Positions 17,514-28,168 of a stretch of DNA of 64,000 bases are shown here, piece after piece (the first letter of the stretch is position 1; every line of letters begins with the position of its first letter). The position numbers and the translations under genes are program-made. Where the stretch lies: positions 1-64,000 of the forward strand of contig CAISJJ010000110.1 in the NCBI GenBank assembly GCA_903885595.1, given 5' to 3'. This DNA comes from an uncultured Bacteroidales bacterium. Lineage in GTDB: Bacteria > Bacteroidota > Bacteroidia > Bacteroidales > FEN-979. The notes under the pieces were generated by a model. It worked only from the letters and a program-made list of their open reading frames with translations, made no database searches and was not told the DNA's origin.

Positions 17514-18128
17514 ATGCCCCCTCCTGCCAAGACCGGTCTCTTCTTCGGTTCCTTCAACCCGATCCATGCCGGACACCTTTTGATTGCCTCGTATATGGCT
17601 GAGTTTACCGACCTGGACCAGGTCTGGTTCGTGGTTTCCCCGCATAACCCGCTGAAGGAAAAATCGTCGTTGCTAGCCGATCATCATCGCCTTGCCATGG
17701 TTAACCTGGCAATTGAAGATGATACCCGGTTCCGGTCGTCCAATATCGAGTTTAAATTACCGCAACCCTCCTATACCATTGATACCCTGACCTATTTATC
17801 GGAAAAATATCCCGGGAGGGAACTGGTGCTGATTGCCGGAAGCGATGTTCTGCCAACCTTTCACAAATGGAAAAATCATGAGGAGCTGCTACGCCAGTAT
17901 AAAATGTTCCTTTATCCCCGTCCTGGCGCCGCCTCAAATCAGTTCGACATCCATCCGTCAATAACTCATGTTGATGCGCCCCTGATAACCATCTCTTCAT
18001 CATTTATCAGGGACAGCCTCCGGGGAGGAAAAAATATGCGCTATTTTTTGCCGGAGAAGGTGTGGAAGTATATTGAAGAGATGCGATTTTACAGGCGGGA
18101 CGGGCGAGGAATGACAAATGACCAATGA
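17514..18128 (+). CDS. nadD: Nicotinate-nucleotide adenylyltransferase
   Basis: 204 aa, cytoplasmic enzyme joining nicotinate mononucleotide and ATP to deamido-NAD. The nucleotidyltransferase signatures are FFGSFNPIHAGHLLIA near 10-25 and ISSSFIRDSLRGGK near 163. The core is complete. The final residues (MTNDQ) and TGA stop are translated from a TGACAAA-type array shared with the convergent hydrolase gene. The start directly follows the CGTAAAT array, so its promoter must lie in or before the repeats. Confidence 0.96.
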   Translation: MPPPAKTGLFFGSFNPIHAGHLLIASYMAEFTDLDQVWFVVSPHNPLKEKSSLLADHHRLAMVNLAIEDDTRFRSSNIEFKLPQPSYTIDTLTYLSEKYPGRELVLIAGSDVLPTFHKWKNHEELLRQYKMFLYPRPGAASNQFDIHPSITHVDAPLITISSSFIRDSLRGGKNMRYFLPEKVWKYIEEMRFYRRDGRGMTNDQ

Positions 18129-18140
18129 CGAGTGACAAAC
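18111..18140. repeat. Tandem array ATGACAA (7 bp) between convergent genes
   Basis: Four units (ATGACAA, ATGACCA, ATGACGA, GTGACAA) covering the nadD 3' end and stop and ending exactly at the stop codon of the hydrolase on the other strand. Confidence 0.85.
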
Positions 18141-18932
18141 TCACAATACTTTCCGTGCAAATCCGGCTACTGCTTCATAGGTTTTTTCAGGTGATTCAAT
18201 GTATCCCATATGTCCGCAATCACGCAAGACCAGGATTTCACTTACGGCCGGGGCAGTAACCATTTCCCACAGGCGGGTCACAGGAGCTCTTGAGTCTTTC
18301 AATCCAAGGATGAACAGGATGGGTAATTTTGTGGCCCGCAGCAATTCAAGCTGGTCTTTACGGACCTTCATCCCCTCGATGGCGGCGATTACACCCTCTT
18401 TTGACATTTTGGAGGCACGCTGTATCATCCGCTGAATCTGTTTTGCATACTTTTTATGCACCTCCAACGGGAACAGACTGGGAATGAATTGTGCCACATA
18501 GCTGAATTTATCCTGGCTTACGATCCCGATGGTACGGTTCCGGTTTTCCTGTTCTGTCTGGGTATCGGCATAACAATGCGAATGAAACAGGCAGAATCCG
18601 CGAAGCAGGTTCGGATACTTTTCCGCAAACGCCAGGGTCACATATCCTCCCATGGAATGGCCAACCATAAGGCATTTTCCGATCCGCAACTTCTTGAGCA
18701 GTGAAAACACCACTTCCGCAAAAAATTCCATGCTATGAATGCCTCCAAAGCAATCACTTTTCCCATGACCCGGCAGGTCGACGGTGACCACCCGGTATTT
18801 TTTTGAAAGCTGCGTTGCAAAACTATCCCAGATTTTCAAAGATTCCGTGAACCCGTGCAGCAGCACGATTACTTTTCCTTTACCGTCGTCTGTGTAATTA
18901 ATATTCTTTTTCTGATAACTAAAAGATGGCAT
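18141..18932 (-). CDS. Alpha/beta hydrolase
   Basis: 263 aa, full-length single-domain fold. Oxyanion-side HGFTES near 26, nucleophile elbow GHSMGG near 93, acid in LGLKDSRAP and catalytic His in DCGHMGYIESPE near 243 form a complete triad. Likely a soluble carboxylesterase or lactonase/C-C hydrolase type; no substrate can be assigned. The 160-residue core closely resembles MenH/BioH-like proteins but without gene context for either pathway. Confidence 0.92.
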   Translation of the reverse strand: MPSFSYQKKNINYTDDGKGKVIVLLHGFTESLKIWDSFATQLSKKYRVVTVDLPGHGKSDCFGGIHSMEFFAEVVFSLLKKLRIGKCLMVGHSMGGYVTLAFAEKYPNLLRGFCLFHSHCYADTQTEQENRNRTIGIVSQDKFSYVAQFIPSLFPLEVHKKYAKQIQRMIQRASKMSKEGVIAAIEGMKVRKDQLELLRATKLPILFILGLKDSRAPVTRLWEMVTAPAVSEILVLRDCGHMGYIESPEKTYEAVAGFARKVL

Positions 18933-19170
18933 AACTGAAAGATTTACGATTTACGATTTTCGAATGACAAAATTACCATTGCTAAATTACTACATGAGCC
19001 TACGTATGATAGTCAGACAAGAAGGATGATCATAAATAACAGAATAAATGAGAGTTTTCCGTCGCAAAACAAATCGCAAACCGGATAGCTAATAATTCTG
19101 ATACTTTTAAAGCATTAGCAAAATGCAGTTTTTCAATTTCACGGCCAATAAGCCTTTAAACTTCCTATTC

Positions 19171-19228
19171 ACCAGCTTACCAACTTACCAACTTACCAGC
19201 TTACCAACTTGCCAACTTGCCACCTTAC
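19171..19228. repeat. Tandem array CTTACCAA (8 bp) after aminopeptidase P gene
   Basis: Seven 8-bp units (CTTACCAA, CTTACCAG, CTTGCCAA, CTTGCCAC). Read on the minus strand downstream of the aminopeptidase gene the early units carry TAA; the gene's own TAA stop is formed at the array edge. The remaining 19000-19170 region shows no gene; a weak GATTTAC repeat is near 18941-18960. Confidence 0.92.
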
Positions 19229-20610
19229 TTCATTATCTCCTCAATCTCCTCCACAGTTTTGGGAATATGTCTGCCAAGCACGCAGTATCCATCGCCGGTG
19301 ACCAGCACGTCATCTTCAATCCGGATGCCGCCGAAATCCTTATAGGTTTCGACAACATCGTAATTAATGAATTCAGCTAACTTATTTTCTGCTTTCCAGA
19401 TGTCGATGAGTTCAGGGATAAAATAGATACCAGGTTCAATGGTCATCACGAATCCTTCCTGCAACTTCCGGCCAAAACGGAGAAATGCAAAGCCGAATTC
19501 CTTGCTGCGCTGCACCTCTTCATCGTATCCGATAAGGTTTTCACCCATTCCTTCGAGGTCGTGAACATCCAATCCAAGCGGATGGCCCAGCCCGTGGGGG
19601 AAGAACAGGGTGTGAGCCCCTTTCTGCGCTGCTTCAGCAGGGTCGCCTTTCATAATTCCAAGGTTGATCAGTCCCCTGGCGATTTCGGTGGCTGCAAGCA
19701 TATGGATATCTTTAAAAGGTACGCCGGGTTTTACTGCTTTTATGGCTGCAAGATTCGTATTCAGAACAACTTCATAAATCCCCTTCTGACGGACATTGAA
19801 CTTCCCTCCAACAGGCACCGTGCGGGTGATATCGCTGGAGTAATGAAGTTCCGTTTCACAACCGGTATCAATCACCATCATCCGGCCTTCAACAAGGGTG
19901 TTGCCATGATAATGATTGTGAAGTGTTTGCCCGTTAATGGAAAGGATTACCGGGAATGAAACCGGACCGCAGTTTGCTGAAGCAATTCCCTCGATGGTAC
20001 CTGCAATCTCCCGTTCAACAACGCCGGGCCTGGCCATTTTCATAGCTGTCGTATGCATCAGCCAGGCAACATCAATGGCTTTTTCGATCTCAGCTATTTC
20101 GGGCACATCCTTTTTCATGCGCAGTTTGATGATCGCTTGTATCAGGAGAAGCGATGTATTTTCTTTTAATTCCAGGTGAGGAATTGCCAGTAAATCGGAT
20201 AGCCAAAGGATGGTTTCACCGCGGTAGGGCGGCGCGAAGTGTATCTTTCGCCCCTTGTCTAGTGCATTTTTTATGGTTTCATTAAGGCCGGTCAGCGGGG
20301 CAGTGTGTTCAACCCCGACTTTGGCAGCCCGGTCTTTTATGGTAGGCTGGACTCCCATCCAGATAATATCATCAAGGTCTACGTCATTGCCGAAGATATA
20401 ATCCCGGCCTTCATCCAGATCAATGATCCCGGCCAGGTCGGGATGATCAAGGCCGAAAAAATAGGAAAAATTGCTGTCCTGGCGGAAGGAGTATGTATTG
20501 GCAGGATAGTTAAAGGGAACTTCCTGGTTGCCCAGGAATAAAATGAGTCCGCCGGAGAGTTCAGCGCGGAGACTTTTGCGGCGATTGCTGTAAACGTTAG
20601 ATGAGAACAT
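19225..20610 (-). CDS. pepP: Xaa-Pro aminopeptidase (aminopeptidase P, M24B)
   Basis: 461 aa. The N-terminal AMP_N domain (about 1-130, with FRQDSNFSYFFGLDHPD) precedes the pita-bread metallopeptidase domain. All five metal ligands are visible: two Asp in VIDTGCETELHYSSDITRT, His in FPHGLGHPLG, Glu in MTIEPGIY and Glu in GGIRIEDDVLV. It removes N-terminal residues preceding proline, using two Mn ions. No signal peptide, so cytoplasmic. Length is normal for the family. Confidence 0.95.
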   Translation of the reverse strand: MFSSNVYSNRRKSLRAELSGGLILFLGNQEVPFNYPANTYSFRQDSNFSYFFGLDHPDLAGIIDLDEGRDYIFGNDVDLDDIIWMGVQPTIKDRAAKVGVEHTAPLTGLNETIKNALDKGRKIHFAPPYRGETILWLSDLLAIPHLELKENTSLLLIQAIIKLRMKKDVPEIAEIEKAIDVAWLMHTTAMKMARPGVVEREIAGTIEGIASANCGPVSFPVILSINGQTLHNHYHGNTLVEGRMMVIDTGCETELHYSSDITRTVPVGGKFNVRQKGIYEVVLNTNLAAIKAVKPGVPFKDIHMLAATEIARGLINLGIMKGDPAEAAQKGAHTLFFPHGLGHPLGLDVHDLEGMGENLIGYDEEVQRSKEFGFAFLRFGRKLQEGFVMTIEPGIYFIPELIDIWKAENKLAEFINYDVVETYKDFGGIRIEDDVLVTGDGYCVLGRHIPKTVEEIEEIMK

Positions 20611-20675
20611 AATTTAGACTGGATTTGAATTGTGAAAATATAGGGTGAATTTATTTTTTGATAAATATTTCATTC

Positions 20676-20683
20676 TAATTTTG
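20676..20683 (+). promoter_or_regulatory. -7 element of the sdhCAB operon
   Basis: TAATTTTG, exact TAnnTTTG match, 33 bp upstream of the sdhC ATG; a TTTG at 20657-20660 lies upstream at slightly short spacing. Confidence 0.6.
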
Positions 20684-20716
20684 TGAATCAACGAACAAAT
20701 ATATTAAAAGCTTGTT

Positions 20717-21388
20717 ATGAATTCCTCTTTTTTACAATTTTCTTCGATCACAAAAAAGATCTGGATGGCATTTCTGGGTCTGTTCCTGATGATCTTTCTG
20801 GTGGTACACCTGGGTATCAATTTATGTTTGCTGCGCGACGACGGGGGCGCCTGGTTTACGGCCGCAGCCCACTTCATGGGGACGAACTATATTGTGAAGG
20901 TATTTGAGATCGTCCTTTTTGCCGGGTTCATCCTGCATATCCTTCTTGGAATTATCCTGCAGGTGCAAAACTGGATGGCACGACCGGTTAGGTACATGGT
21001 TTCCAATAAAACCTATACCCCGTTCCTGTCAAAATACATGATCTATACAGGAGGCATTGTTTTGATATTTCTGATCACCCACTTCATGAATTTCTATTTC
21101 ATCAAACTGGGATGGATTTCGAATCCGAATATCACCCCTGAAGGAGAGCCTGATTTTTATATCATTGCACAGCAGCTTTTTGCAATGCCACTTTACTCCA
21201 TCCTTTACATCGTGCTATTCATAGTGCTTGGTTTTCATCTCAACCAGGCATTTCAGGCAGCCTGGCAAACGCTTGGGGTGAACCATCCTCAGTATAATAC
21301 CTGCATCCAGCGTTTCGGAACATTTTATGCCATCGTTGTTCCATTAGGCTTTATAATCATTCCCATTTACTTTTTACTTATCCGCTAG
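20717..21388 (+). CDS. sdhC: Succinate dehydrogenase/fumarate reductase cytochrome b subunit
   Basis: 223 aa with five membrane helices, the single large anchor of type-B enzymes. Histidines placed to bind two haems occur in [27 protein letters not shown] and GFHLNQAFQ. It anchors SdhAB to the inner membrane and exchanges electrons with menaquinone. First gene of the operon, 5 bp before sdhA. Confidence 0.95.
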   Translation: MNSSFLQFSSITKKIWMAFLGLFLMIFLVVHLGINLCLLRDDGGAWFTAAAHFMGTNYIVKVFEIVLFAGFILHILLGIILQVQNWMARPVRYMVSNKTYTPFLSKYMIYTGGIVLIFLITHFMNFYFIKLGWISNPNITPEGEPDFYIIAQQLFAMPLYSILYIVLFIVLGFHLNQAFQAAWQTLGVNHPQYNTCIQRFGTFYAIVVPLGFIIIPIYFLLIR

Positions 21389-21393
21389 TCATC

Positions 21394-23331
21394 ATGGCTG
21401 AATTAAATTCAAAGATTCCCAAAGGTCCGCTGACCTCAAAATGGACCCATTATAAGGATCACCAGAACCTCGTCAATCCCAGCAACAAGCGTAAGCTCGA
21501 CATCATCATCGTGGGCACCGGACTTGCCGGAGCGGCAGCTGCTTCGTCACTCGGGGAGATGGGTTTCAACGTAAAGATCTTCTGTTACCAGGATTCGCCA
21601 CGCCGTGCACACAGTATTGCAGCCCAGGGCGGGATCAATGCGGCCAAGAACTATCCCAACGACGGAGACAGCATTTACCGTCTTTTTTACGATACCATCA
21701 AAGGGGGCGATTACCGCGCCCGTGAGGCCAACGTTTACCGTCTGGCCGAAGTGAGCAACAACATCATCGACCAGTGTGTTGCCCAGGGTGTTCCTTTTGC
21801 CAGGGAATATGGTGGTTCGCTTGAAAACCGCTCATTCGGCGGCGCCCAGGTATCGCGTACCTTTTTTGCCCGCGGACAAACCGGACAACAGCTTTTGCTC
21901 GGCGCTTACAGTGCCCTGAGCCGTCAGATCAAACTGGGGACGGTAAAACTTTATGAACGCCATGAAATGATGGATGTGGTGATTGTCGACGGAAAAGCCC
22001 GCGGTATCATTGCCCGCGACCTGATCACAGGGAAGCTTGAGCGCCATTTCGGACATGCCGTGATCGTTGCAACAGGCGGGTACGGAAACGTATTTTACCT
22101 GTCGACCAATGCCATGGGCTCCAATACCAGCGCTATCTGGCAGATCTTCAAGAAGGGCGCCTGGTTTGCAAATCCCTGTTTTACGCAGATCCACCCAACC
22201 TGTATCCCGGTGCACGGCGATTACCAGTCGAAACTTACGCTGATGAGCGAAAGCCTCCGCAACGACGGCCGCATCTGGGTTCCGAAAAGAAAAGAAGACG
22301 CCGCAGCCCACCGTAGTGGAAAGCTAAAGGCTAATGACATTGCCGAAGAGAACCGCGACTATTTCCTCGAGCGACGTTATCCTGCCTTCGGGAATCTGGT
22401 ACCCCGCGATGTGGCATCCCGTGCCGCAAAAGAGCGCTGCGATGCCGGTTTTGGCGTTGGATCAACCGGGCTGGCCGTTTTCCTCGATTTCAGGGAGTCG
22501 ATCGGACGCCTGGGGAAAAATGTCATCGAAGAGCGTTATGGCAACCTTTTCCAGATGTATGAAAAGATCGTGGATGAAAATCCCTATGAAAACCCGATGA
22601 TGATCTATCCCGCCGTTCATTACACCATGGGGGGCACCTGGGTCGACTATGAACTGCAGACTTCAGTAACAGGTCTGTTTGCCGCGGGTGAAGCCAACTT
22701 CTCTGATCATGGCGCCAACCGCCTCGGCGCTTCCGCCCTTATGCAGGGGCTTGCCGATGGTTACTTTGTATTGCCATACACCATTCAGAATTACCTGGCC
22801 GGTGAGATCCGGGTTGCACGGATGTCGACAGACAAGGCCGAATTTGCAGAAGCAGAAAAAGCTGTAAAGGCGCGGCTTGAGAAACTGATGACCGTCAAAG
22901 GATCCAAATCTGTTGACCACTTCCATAAGGAACTTGGCAAGATCATGTGGGAGTATGTTGGAATGGCACGCAACGAAACAGGACTTAAGAAAGCCATTGA
23001 ACTGATTAAAAAATTACGTGCAGAATTCTGGAAGGATGTTAAGATCCCCGGAACCATGCAAGAGTTGAATGTCGAGCTTGAGAAAGCCAACCGTGTTGCC
23101 GACTTCCTTGAACTTGGAGAATTGCTGGCTTACGATGCATTAAACCGCAATGAGAGCTGCGGAGGCCATTTCCGTGAAGAGTACCAGACCGAAGAGGGAG
23201 AATGTAAGCGCAACGATGAAGATTACAAGTATGTTGCTGCATGGGAATATGTTTCGGAAGGACAGTTTAAGCTGCACAAGGAAGAGCTGGCTTATGAGGA
23301 GATTGAGGTGAAGCAGAGGGTGTATAAATAA
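21394..23331 (+). CDS. sdhA: Succinate dehydrogenase/fumarate reductase flavoprotein subunit
   Basis: 645 aa. FAD-binding [15 protein letters not shown] near 50, covalent-FAD histidine region [14 protein letters not shown], the substrate-binding HPTCIPVHG and [18 protein letters not shown] segments, and a C-terminal FAD_SQR domain with [13 protein letters not shown]. It catalyses succinate/fumarate interconversion facing the cytoplasm. Complete. The stop is followed within a few bases by a CGAATAT array that separates it from sdhB. Confidence 0.97.
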   Translation: MAELNSKIPKGPLTSKWTHYKDHQNLVNPSNKRKLDIIIVGTGLAGAAAASSLGEMGFNVKIFCYQDSPRRAHSIAAQGGINAAKNYPNDGDSIYRLFYDTIKGGDYRAREANVYRLAEVSNNIIDQCVAQGVPFAREYGGSLENRSFGGAQVSRTFFARGQTGQQLLLGAYSALSRQIKLGTVKLYERHEMMDVVIVDGKARGIIARDLITGKLERHFGHAVIVATGGYGNVFYLSTNAMGSNTSAIWQIFKKGAWFANPCFTQIHPTCIPVHGDYQSKLTLMSESLRNDGRIWVPKRKEDAAAHRSGKLKANDIAEENRDYFLERRYPAFGNLVPRDVASRAAKERCDAGFGVGSTGLAVFLDFRESIGRLGKNVIEERYGNLFQMYEKIVDENPYENPMMIYPAVHYTMGGTWVDYELQTSVTGLFAAGEANFSDHGANRLGASALMQGLADGYFVLPYTIQNYLAGEIRVARMSTDKAEFAEAEKAVKARLEKLMTVKGSKSVDHFHKELGKIMWEYVGMARNETGLKKAIELIKKLRAEFWKDVKIPGTMQELNVELEKANRVADFLELGELLAYDALNRNESCGGHFREEYQTEEGECKRNDEDYKYVAAWEYVSEGQFKLHKEELAYEEIEVKQRVYK

Positions 23332-23334
23332 AAT

Positions 23335-23420
23335 GAATATCGAATATCGAATATCGAATATCCAATAACTAACTGTCGAATTTTAATTTTGAATTTTGCG
23401 TTTTGAACTTTGAATTCTGA
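23335..23420. repeat. Tandem arrays CGAATAT (7 bp) and a degenerate TTTTGAA-type array between sdhA and sdhB
   Basis: Four CGAATAT units start directly after the sdhA stop. After a 15-bp link, 23379-23420 is a degenerate TTTTGAAT repeat of about 8-bp period. This fills most of the 95-bp gap in an otherwise tight operon. Confidence 0.85.
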
Positions 23421-23426
23421 AAAATT

Positions 23427-24167
23427 ATGGATCTTACATTAAAAATCTGGCGGCAAAAGGATTCAAAATCCTCCGGTAAATTTGTTATTTATCCGTTGAA
23501 AAATATTTCTCCCAATTGTTCTTTTCTGGAGATGCTCGACATCCTGAATGAAGAACTGATCGGCAGGAATGAAGATCCTGTTGTATTTGATCACGACTGC
23601 CGGGAAGGCATCTGCGGAATGTGCAGTTTGTATATCAACGGCCGTCCCCATGGTCCTGATGATGCCGTAACGGCCTGCCAGCTTCACATGCGGAAATTCA
23701 AAGACGGTGACACCATTGTGATCGAACCATGGCGTGCCAGGCCATTTCCCGTAATAAAAGATTTGATGGTCGATCGTTCGGCTTTTGATAAGATCATCCA
23801 GGAGGGAGGCTATATCTCGGTGAATACCGGTGGCGCTGCAGAAGCAAATAATATCCTGGTCGGCAAGGAAAATTCCGAGCTCTCCATGGATGCAGCTGCC
23901 TGTATTGGATGTGGCGCCTGCGTAGCAGCATGTAAGAATGCCTCGGCCATGCTCTTTGTATCTGCCAAGATATCCCAGTTTGCCTTATTGCCCCAGGGAC
24001 AAATCGAGGCCAAACAACGTGTGAAAAAGATGGTCAAAAAAATGGATGAACTTGGATTTGGAAACTGTACCAACACCTATGCCTGTGAGGCAGAATGTCC
24101 CAAACTCATCTCCCGTTCAAACATTGCCCGCATGAACCGTGAGTTCATGTGCGCGAAGGTTATCTGA
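23427..24167 (+). CDS. sdhB: Succinate dehydrogenase/fumarate reductase iron-sulfur subunit
   Basis: 246 aa. The N-terminal plant-type ferredoxin domain has the [2Fe-2S] ligands in [12 protein letters not shown] and a later ACQLH Cys. The C-terminal domain has [13 protein letters not shown] and CEAECPK for the [4Fe-4S] and [3Fe-4S] clusters. It carries electrons between the flavin and the haems of SdhC. The 95-bp gap before it consists of short tandem repeats but all three genes share strand and order. Confidence 0.96.
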   Translation: MDLTLKIWRQKDSKSSGKFVIYPLKNISPNCSFLEMLDILNEELIGRNEDPVVFDHDCREGICGMCSLYINGRPHGPDDAVTACQLHMRKFKDGDTIVIEPWRARPFPVIKDLMVDRSAFDKIIQEGGYISVNTGGAAEANNILVGKENSELSMDAAACIGCGACVAACKNASAMLFVSAKISQFALLPQGQIEAKQRVKKMVKKMDELGFGNCTNTYACEAECPKLISRSNIARMNREFMCAKVI

Positions 24168-24179
24168 AAACCGAATTCC

Positions 24180-24566
24180 AATTTCATATTGAAATTGAAT
24201 GTTGTAAGGTTATGTCCCCGGATACGATAAAGATGGTCCCGGGCAGAACACTAACATTTTCTCCGCTTCCGATAAGCAGGTTTTGAACCGTTGCATTTTG
24301 ACGATGACGGTTCCATGGTCAATAATAAAATCCCTTCCAGCGCCTCCTCCCCTGTTTCTGCATTGGCTCGTTCCAGGAATTTATTCGTAAGGAAGATTGC
24401 CCCCCCCAGGAATATTTGCGTACATGTCCCGCACTTTACTGTTTGGGTTCACATCCGCTGAATAAAATGCATTCCAATTATTTGATTGATTGATTATGAC
24501 TTGGTCCCATTTTGTTATGGTGGACAAAGATATACAAAACAGATCCAAAAAGTTATTAACAACCAA
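24180..24566 (-). pseudogene. Possible decayed fragment of a secreted-protein gene
   Basis: On the minus strand, two frames joined by indels read like part of a T9SS-type secreted protein: a piece ending in WNAFYSADVNPNSKVRDMY and a following piece NATVQNLLIGSGENVSVLPG, which resembles the strand repeats in the neighbouring 1173-aa protein. No intact ORF over 61 codons remains. This is inference from peptide texture only; the alternative is non-coding DNA. The rest of the 24168-24646 gap shows no other gene. Confidence 0.3.
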
Positions 24567-24646
24567 TTGACCTTTTCCGGTTTAGCCGATTAAGCTATAA
24601 AATCAAAATAATGATTTTTAGTATGTACCCCTCAAAACTTTTAACT

Positions 24647-27600
24647 ATGAAAACATTTTTCTTAGCATGGATGCTGACCTTAGGTATCATTTACCAGGGG
24701 TGGGCACAGGTGGGCATTTCGGCAGGAAGTACGATCACCGAAAATTTCTCAATCGGCCCCACAGCGACAGCGACACTGCCTGTTGGTTGGAAAGCTGATA
24801 AAATCACAACAGTACGAACCGTTGGGTCCTATGCTGCAGCAGGAACAGCGACTGAACAAAGGGCCGGCAATAACATGTCGACAACTGCGGGCAACGGTAT
24901 CTATAATTATGGTGCGGGAGATGCAACGACTGCGACCGACCGGGCGGTTGGCGGACTCTCTACGGGCACTGCTTCAAAAAGTGTGAACATTTATCTCCAC
25001 TTTTTTAATAACGGGACCATTCCGATCAGCGATTTCACCGTCAGCTATGCTGTTGAAAAATATCGCGATGGCACCAACACGGCAGGTTTTTCGGTTCGGC
25101 TCTATTATTCCACGGATGGCATTAGCTGGACGCTGGCGGGCGATGATTTTTTAACCAGTTTCGCGGGTCCTGATCCAACCAATACGGGATACCCGGAAGC
25201 GCCTGGTGCTACTACAAACATCTCTGGAAAAACGCTACCGGTAATGCTTGCCGCCGGGAGTAATTTATACCTTGCCTGGAACTATTCTGTAACAAGCGGC
25301 ACAACCACATCCAACGCACAGGCGCTTGGAGTTGATGATGTTTCAATCACTGCAAACGGGGGATCAGCGCCGCTGACCTATACCTGGAATCAGACCGGAA
25401 CAGCCAACTGGACAACTCCTGGCAACTGGACACCAACCCGCACTTCTCCAATGGTTAATGATATTTTGCGGGTGTTTTCAGGGAACACCTGCACGATCAC
25501 GGGTATTCCAACTCAAACGATCGGGCAGTTAATTATTTCCGGCAGCACAACGGTTAACCTGCAAAGTGATGCAGCATCCATCCTCAACATAGGGGGAGGT
25601 AACGGCCCCGATTTTGAGGTGCAGGCGGGCTCTTCATTAATTCTGAATGGTTCCAATGCCATTTCAATTGCGGTTGGAACAGGTGCAACAGGCAGCATAG
25701 GCGGCCAGATAATTTCCTCCCCGGCAACCGAAACAGCCCATCACCTGACTGCTGCCGACCCCGGGGCGATCACCTTTTCTTTTGGCGCCTCCTATACCGC
25801 CGGAACCCACTCAACGGGAAATCCGTTTGGAACAACTTCCCTGGCATCTGTAATGTTTACAAACGGATCATCATTCATTCACCAGGCCGGTCTTGATCCA
25901 TTCGGTGCGGCACAGCCTTATAGCGTAGTCATATTTCAACCCGGGAGCCTGTATAAAGTTATCGACGGAGTTCCCGTCTCGTTTTCCGGCAGAAGCTATG
26001 CAAATTTTGAGCTCGATGCAAACGGCACCACGATCTCACCTGATGGTAATAATCCCCTATCCGTTAATAATCTCACCATCACCAATGGCACCTTAAACAT
26101 CAATATGACCGGAACCCCGGGCCATTCCATCAAAGGGAATATTTTTACCGGGACAGGAGGTGTTCTCAATTTCGCTCCGGAAGCACCAGGAACAGTAACA
26201 ATGAACGGAATTTGTTCCCAGGCAATTTCCGGTGCCGGTTCAATAACGGGGAATGCAAACTCAACCATTGAAATTGCAAATGGTGATGGGGTTATCCTAA
26301 ACACGAATGTAACGACGCAGGGCAATTTACAACTCACCTATGGTTTGCTGACACTGGGGGCGAGTGATCTGATTTTTGGACCTTCCTCCGCAATAACAGG
26401 GACTCCATCGGCGTCGGCGATGATTGTCGCGACAAGTACCGGCCAGGTAAAAAAAGAATTTTCCGCTCCCGGAAGTTTTACCTACCCGGTTGGAGATCAT
26501 ACGCTGACTGCTGAATATACCCCTGTCACACTGAACTTTACCAGTGGAATATTTGAAGCGGGAAATCATGCCGGGGTCAGACTTGTCAATGCCAAGTATC
26601 CGGCTGATCCCAACACCGGCAATTACCTGAACCGTTACTGGATCATTACTTCGGGCGCCATGTCAGCATTTTCGTGCAATGCCCTCTTTCAATATGTCGC
26701 TGAGGATGTTTCCGGTACGGAAGATCAGATTTATTGTGTAAGAGTAGATCCCCTGCCTTTCACTACCTATGACATAAGCAATGGAACGCTGCATCAGCTT
26801 ACTGCCAGCGGGCTCAATTCTTTCAGCACATTTACCGGTACCGCAGCCGCACCTGATGTTTTTGATGTTGCAGGATCAGGATATTATTGTGCTGGCAGCC
26901 CCGGATTGCCTGTAACGCTGAGTGGTTCGCAAACCAATGTAAACTACCAGTTAAGGAAAGACGGGATAAACCATGGCAACCCTGTTGCGGGAACAGGACT
27001 TCCACTTACATGGGAAAACCTGTTGGCGGGCATTTATACTATTGTTGGAACCAACCTGATGGGGAACACATTGATGAACGGCAGCGCGGTTATTGAAGAG
27101 ATCTCTTACTCCGCTTCAAATCTGACGATTGAGGCCGATGCCAACCCGATATGCGAAGGAAATACCGTAACATTTACCGCAACACCAGTAAACGGTGGTA
27201 CAACTCCTGTATATCAGTGGCTTGTGAATGGGATTGACCAGGGTGTAAACAGCCCCCAGTTCTCATACATCCCGGTTGATGGTGATGAAGTATGGTGTGT
27301 CATGACATCAAGCCAACCGTGTACCACCGGCAATCCTGCAACATCGAACACGGTGATCATGATTGTCAACCCTGCGCTCGAAGTAAGCATTGCAATTACT
27401 CCTTCAGCTAATCCGGTATGTCCGGGGACCCCCGTCACCTTTGCAGCAACAGTGATAAACGGTGGCAGCAATCCTCAGTACCAATGGAAAGTCAATGGCG
27501 TAAATGCAGGCGCCAACATACCCATCTTTACCGGTATCATGACAAACAACGATGCGGTGACCTGTGAACTCAGCGCCGGTTTTACATGTACCCCTGAAAA

Positions 27601-28168
27601 CCCGGTTATCTCGAACACAGTTATCATGGTTGTAAATGAGATCAAATTTGTAAGTGTTAACATTGAGGCTTCAGCTAACCCGGTTTCATCAGGTACCAGT
27701 GTCACGTTTACTGCTGCGCCTGTCAATGGCGGCATACATCCGGCCTACCAGTGGATGGTAAATGGAGTGGGCGCGGGTGCCAACAGCCCGGTCTTCACGT
27801 TTGTTCCCTCCAACAACGACAAGGTGGTTTGCATTCTGACATCCGACCTGCTTTGCGTTGCATGCAATCCGGCCATTTCCAATAGTATTGCCATGACCGT
27901 CAATGGAGATGGTTATGAAAATCCAAACTTCGTTGTTTATCCGAATCCGACAACAGGCCTCTATACCCTGGAACAAAAAGGGGGAGGAGAATTCGGCATG
28001 TTAACAGTTGAATTATTCGGTGTACAAGGAGAAAAACTGATGACCACCGAATTGACAGGTGAAAAGAAGCATGAATTTTCACTGTCGGCATTTCCTGCCG
28101 GACTGTATATAATGCAAATATATGCGGGTGAAATATCTGAGACAGTCAGAATCATGAAATACCCATAA
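24647..28168 (+). CDS. Large T9SS-secreted protein with Ig-like repeats
   Basis: 1173 aa from ATG 24647 (the track start is 12 codons earlier). Signal peptide MKTFFLAWMLTLGIIYQGWA, then an N-terminal beta domain, a low-complexity beta-repeat middle part (TWNQTGTANWTTPGNWTP opening), and three tandem Ig-like modules of about 90 aa (each with NPVC/ICxGxxVTF, YQWxVNG and VxCxxTS) near 840-1090. A T9SS type A sorting domain ends the protein (VYPNPTTGLYTL...LSAFPAGLYIMQIY). It is exported and probably surface-anchored or shed; role likely adhesion or matrix. The last codons (MKYP-stop) belong to a sequence repeated just downstream. Confidence 0.9.
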   Translation: MKTFFLAWMLTLGIIYQGWAQVGISAGSTITENFSIGPTATATLPVGWKADKITTVRTVGSYAAAGTATEQRAGNNMSTTAGNGIYNYGAGDATTATDRAVGGLSTGTASKSVNIYLHFFNNGTIPISDFTVSYAVEKYRDGTNTAGFSVRLYYSTDGISWTLAGDDFLTSFAGPDPTNTGYPEAPGATTNISGKTLPVMLAAGSNLYLAWNYSVTSGTTTSNAQALGVDDVSITANGGSAPLTYTWNQTGTANWTTPGNWTPTRTSPMVNDILRVFSGNTCTITGIPTQTIGQLIISGSTTVNLQSDAASILNIGGGNGPDFEVQAGSSLILNGSNAISIAVGTGATGSIGGQIISSPATETAHHLTAADPGAITFSFGASYTAGTHSTGNPFGTTSLASVMFTNGSSFIHQAGLDPFGAAQPYSVVIFQPGSLYKVIDGVPVSFSGRSYANFELDANGTTISPDGNNPLSVNNLTITNGTLNINMTGTPGHSIKGNIFTGTGGVLNFAPEAPGTVTMNGICSQAISGAGSITGNANSTIEIANGDGVILNTNVTTQGNLQLTYGLLTLGASDLIFGPSSAITGTPSASAMIVATSTGQVKKEFSAPGSFTYPVGDHTLTAEYTPVTLNFTSGIFEAGNHAGVRLVNAKYPADPNTGNYLNRYWIITSGAMSAFSCNALFQYVAEDVSGTEDQIYCVRVDPLPFTTYDISNGTLHQLTASGLNSFSTFTGTAAAPDVFDVAGSGYYCAGSPGLPVTLSGSQTNVNYQLRKDGINHGNPVAGTGLPLTWENLLAGIYTIVGTNLMGNTLMNGSAVIEEISYSASNLTIEADANPICEGNTVTFTATPVNGGTTPVYQWLVNGIDQGVNSPQFSYIPVDGDEVWCVMTSSQPCTTGNPATSNTVIMIVNPALEVSIAITPSANPVCPGTPVTFAATVINGGSNPQYQWKVNGVNAGANIPIFTGIMTNNDAVTCELSAGFTCTPENPVISNTVIMVVNEIKFVSVNIEASANPVSSGTSVTFTAAPVNGGIHPAYQWMVNGVGAGANSPVFTFVPSNNDKVVCILTSDLLCVACNPAISNSIAMTVNGDGYENPNFVVYPNPTTGLYTLEQKGGGEFGMLTVELFGVQGEKLMTTELTGEKKHEFSLSAFPAGLYIMQIYAGEISETVRIMKYP

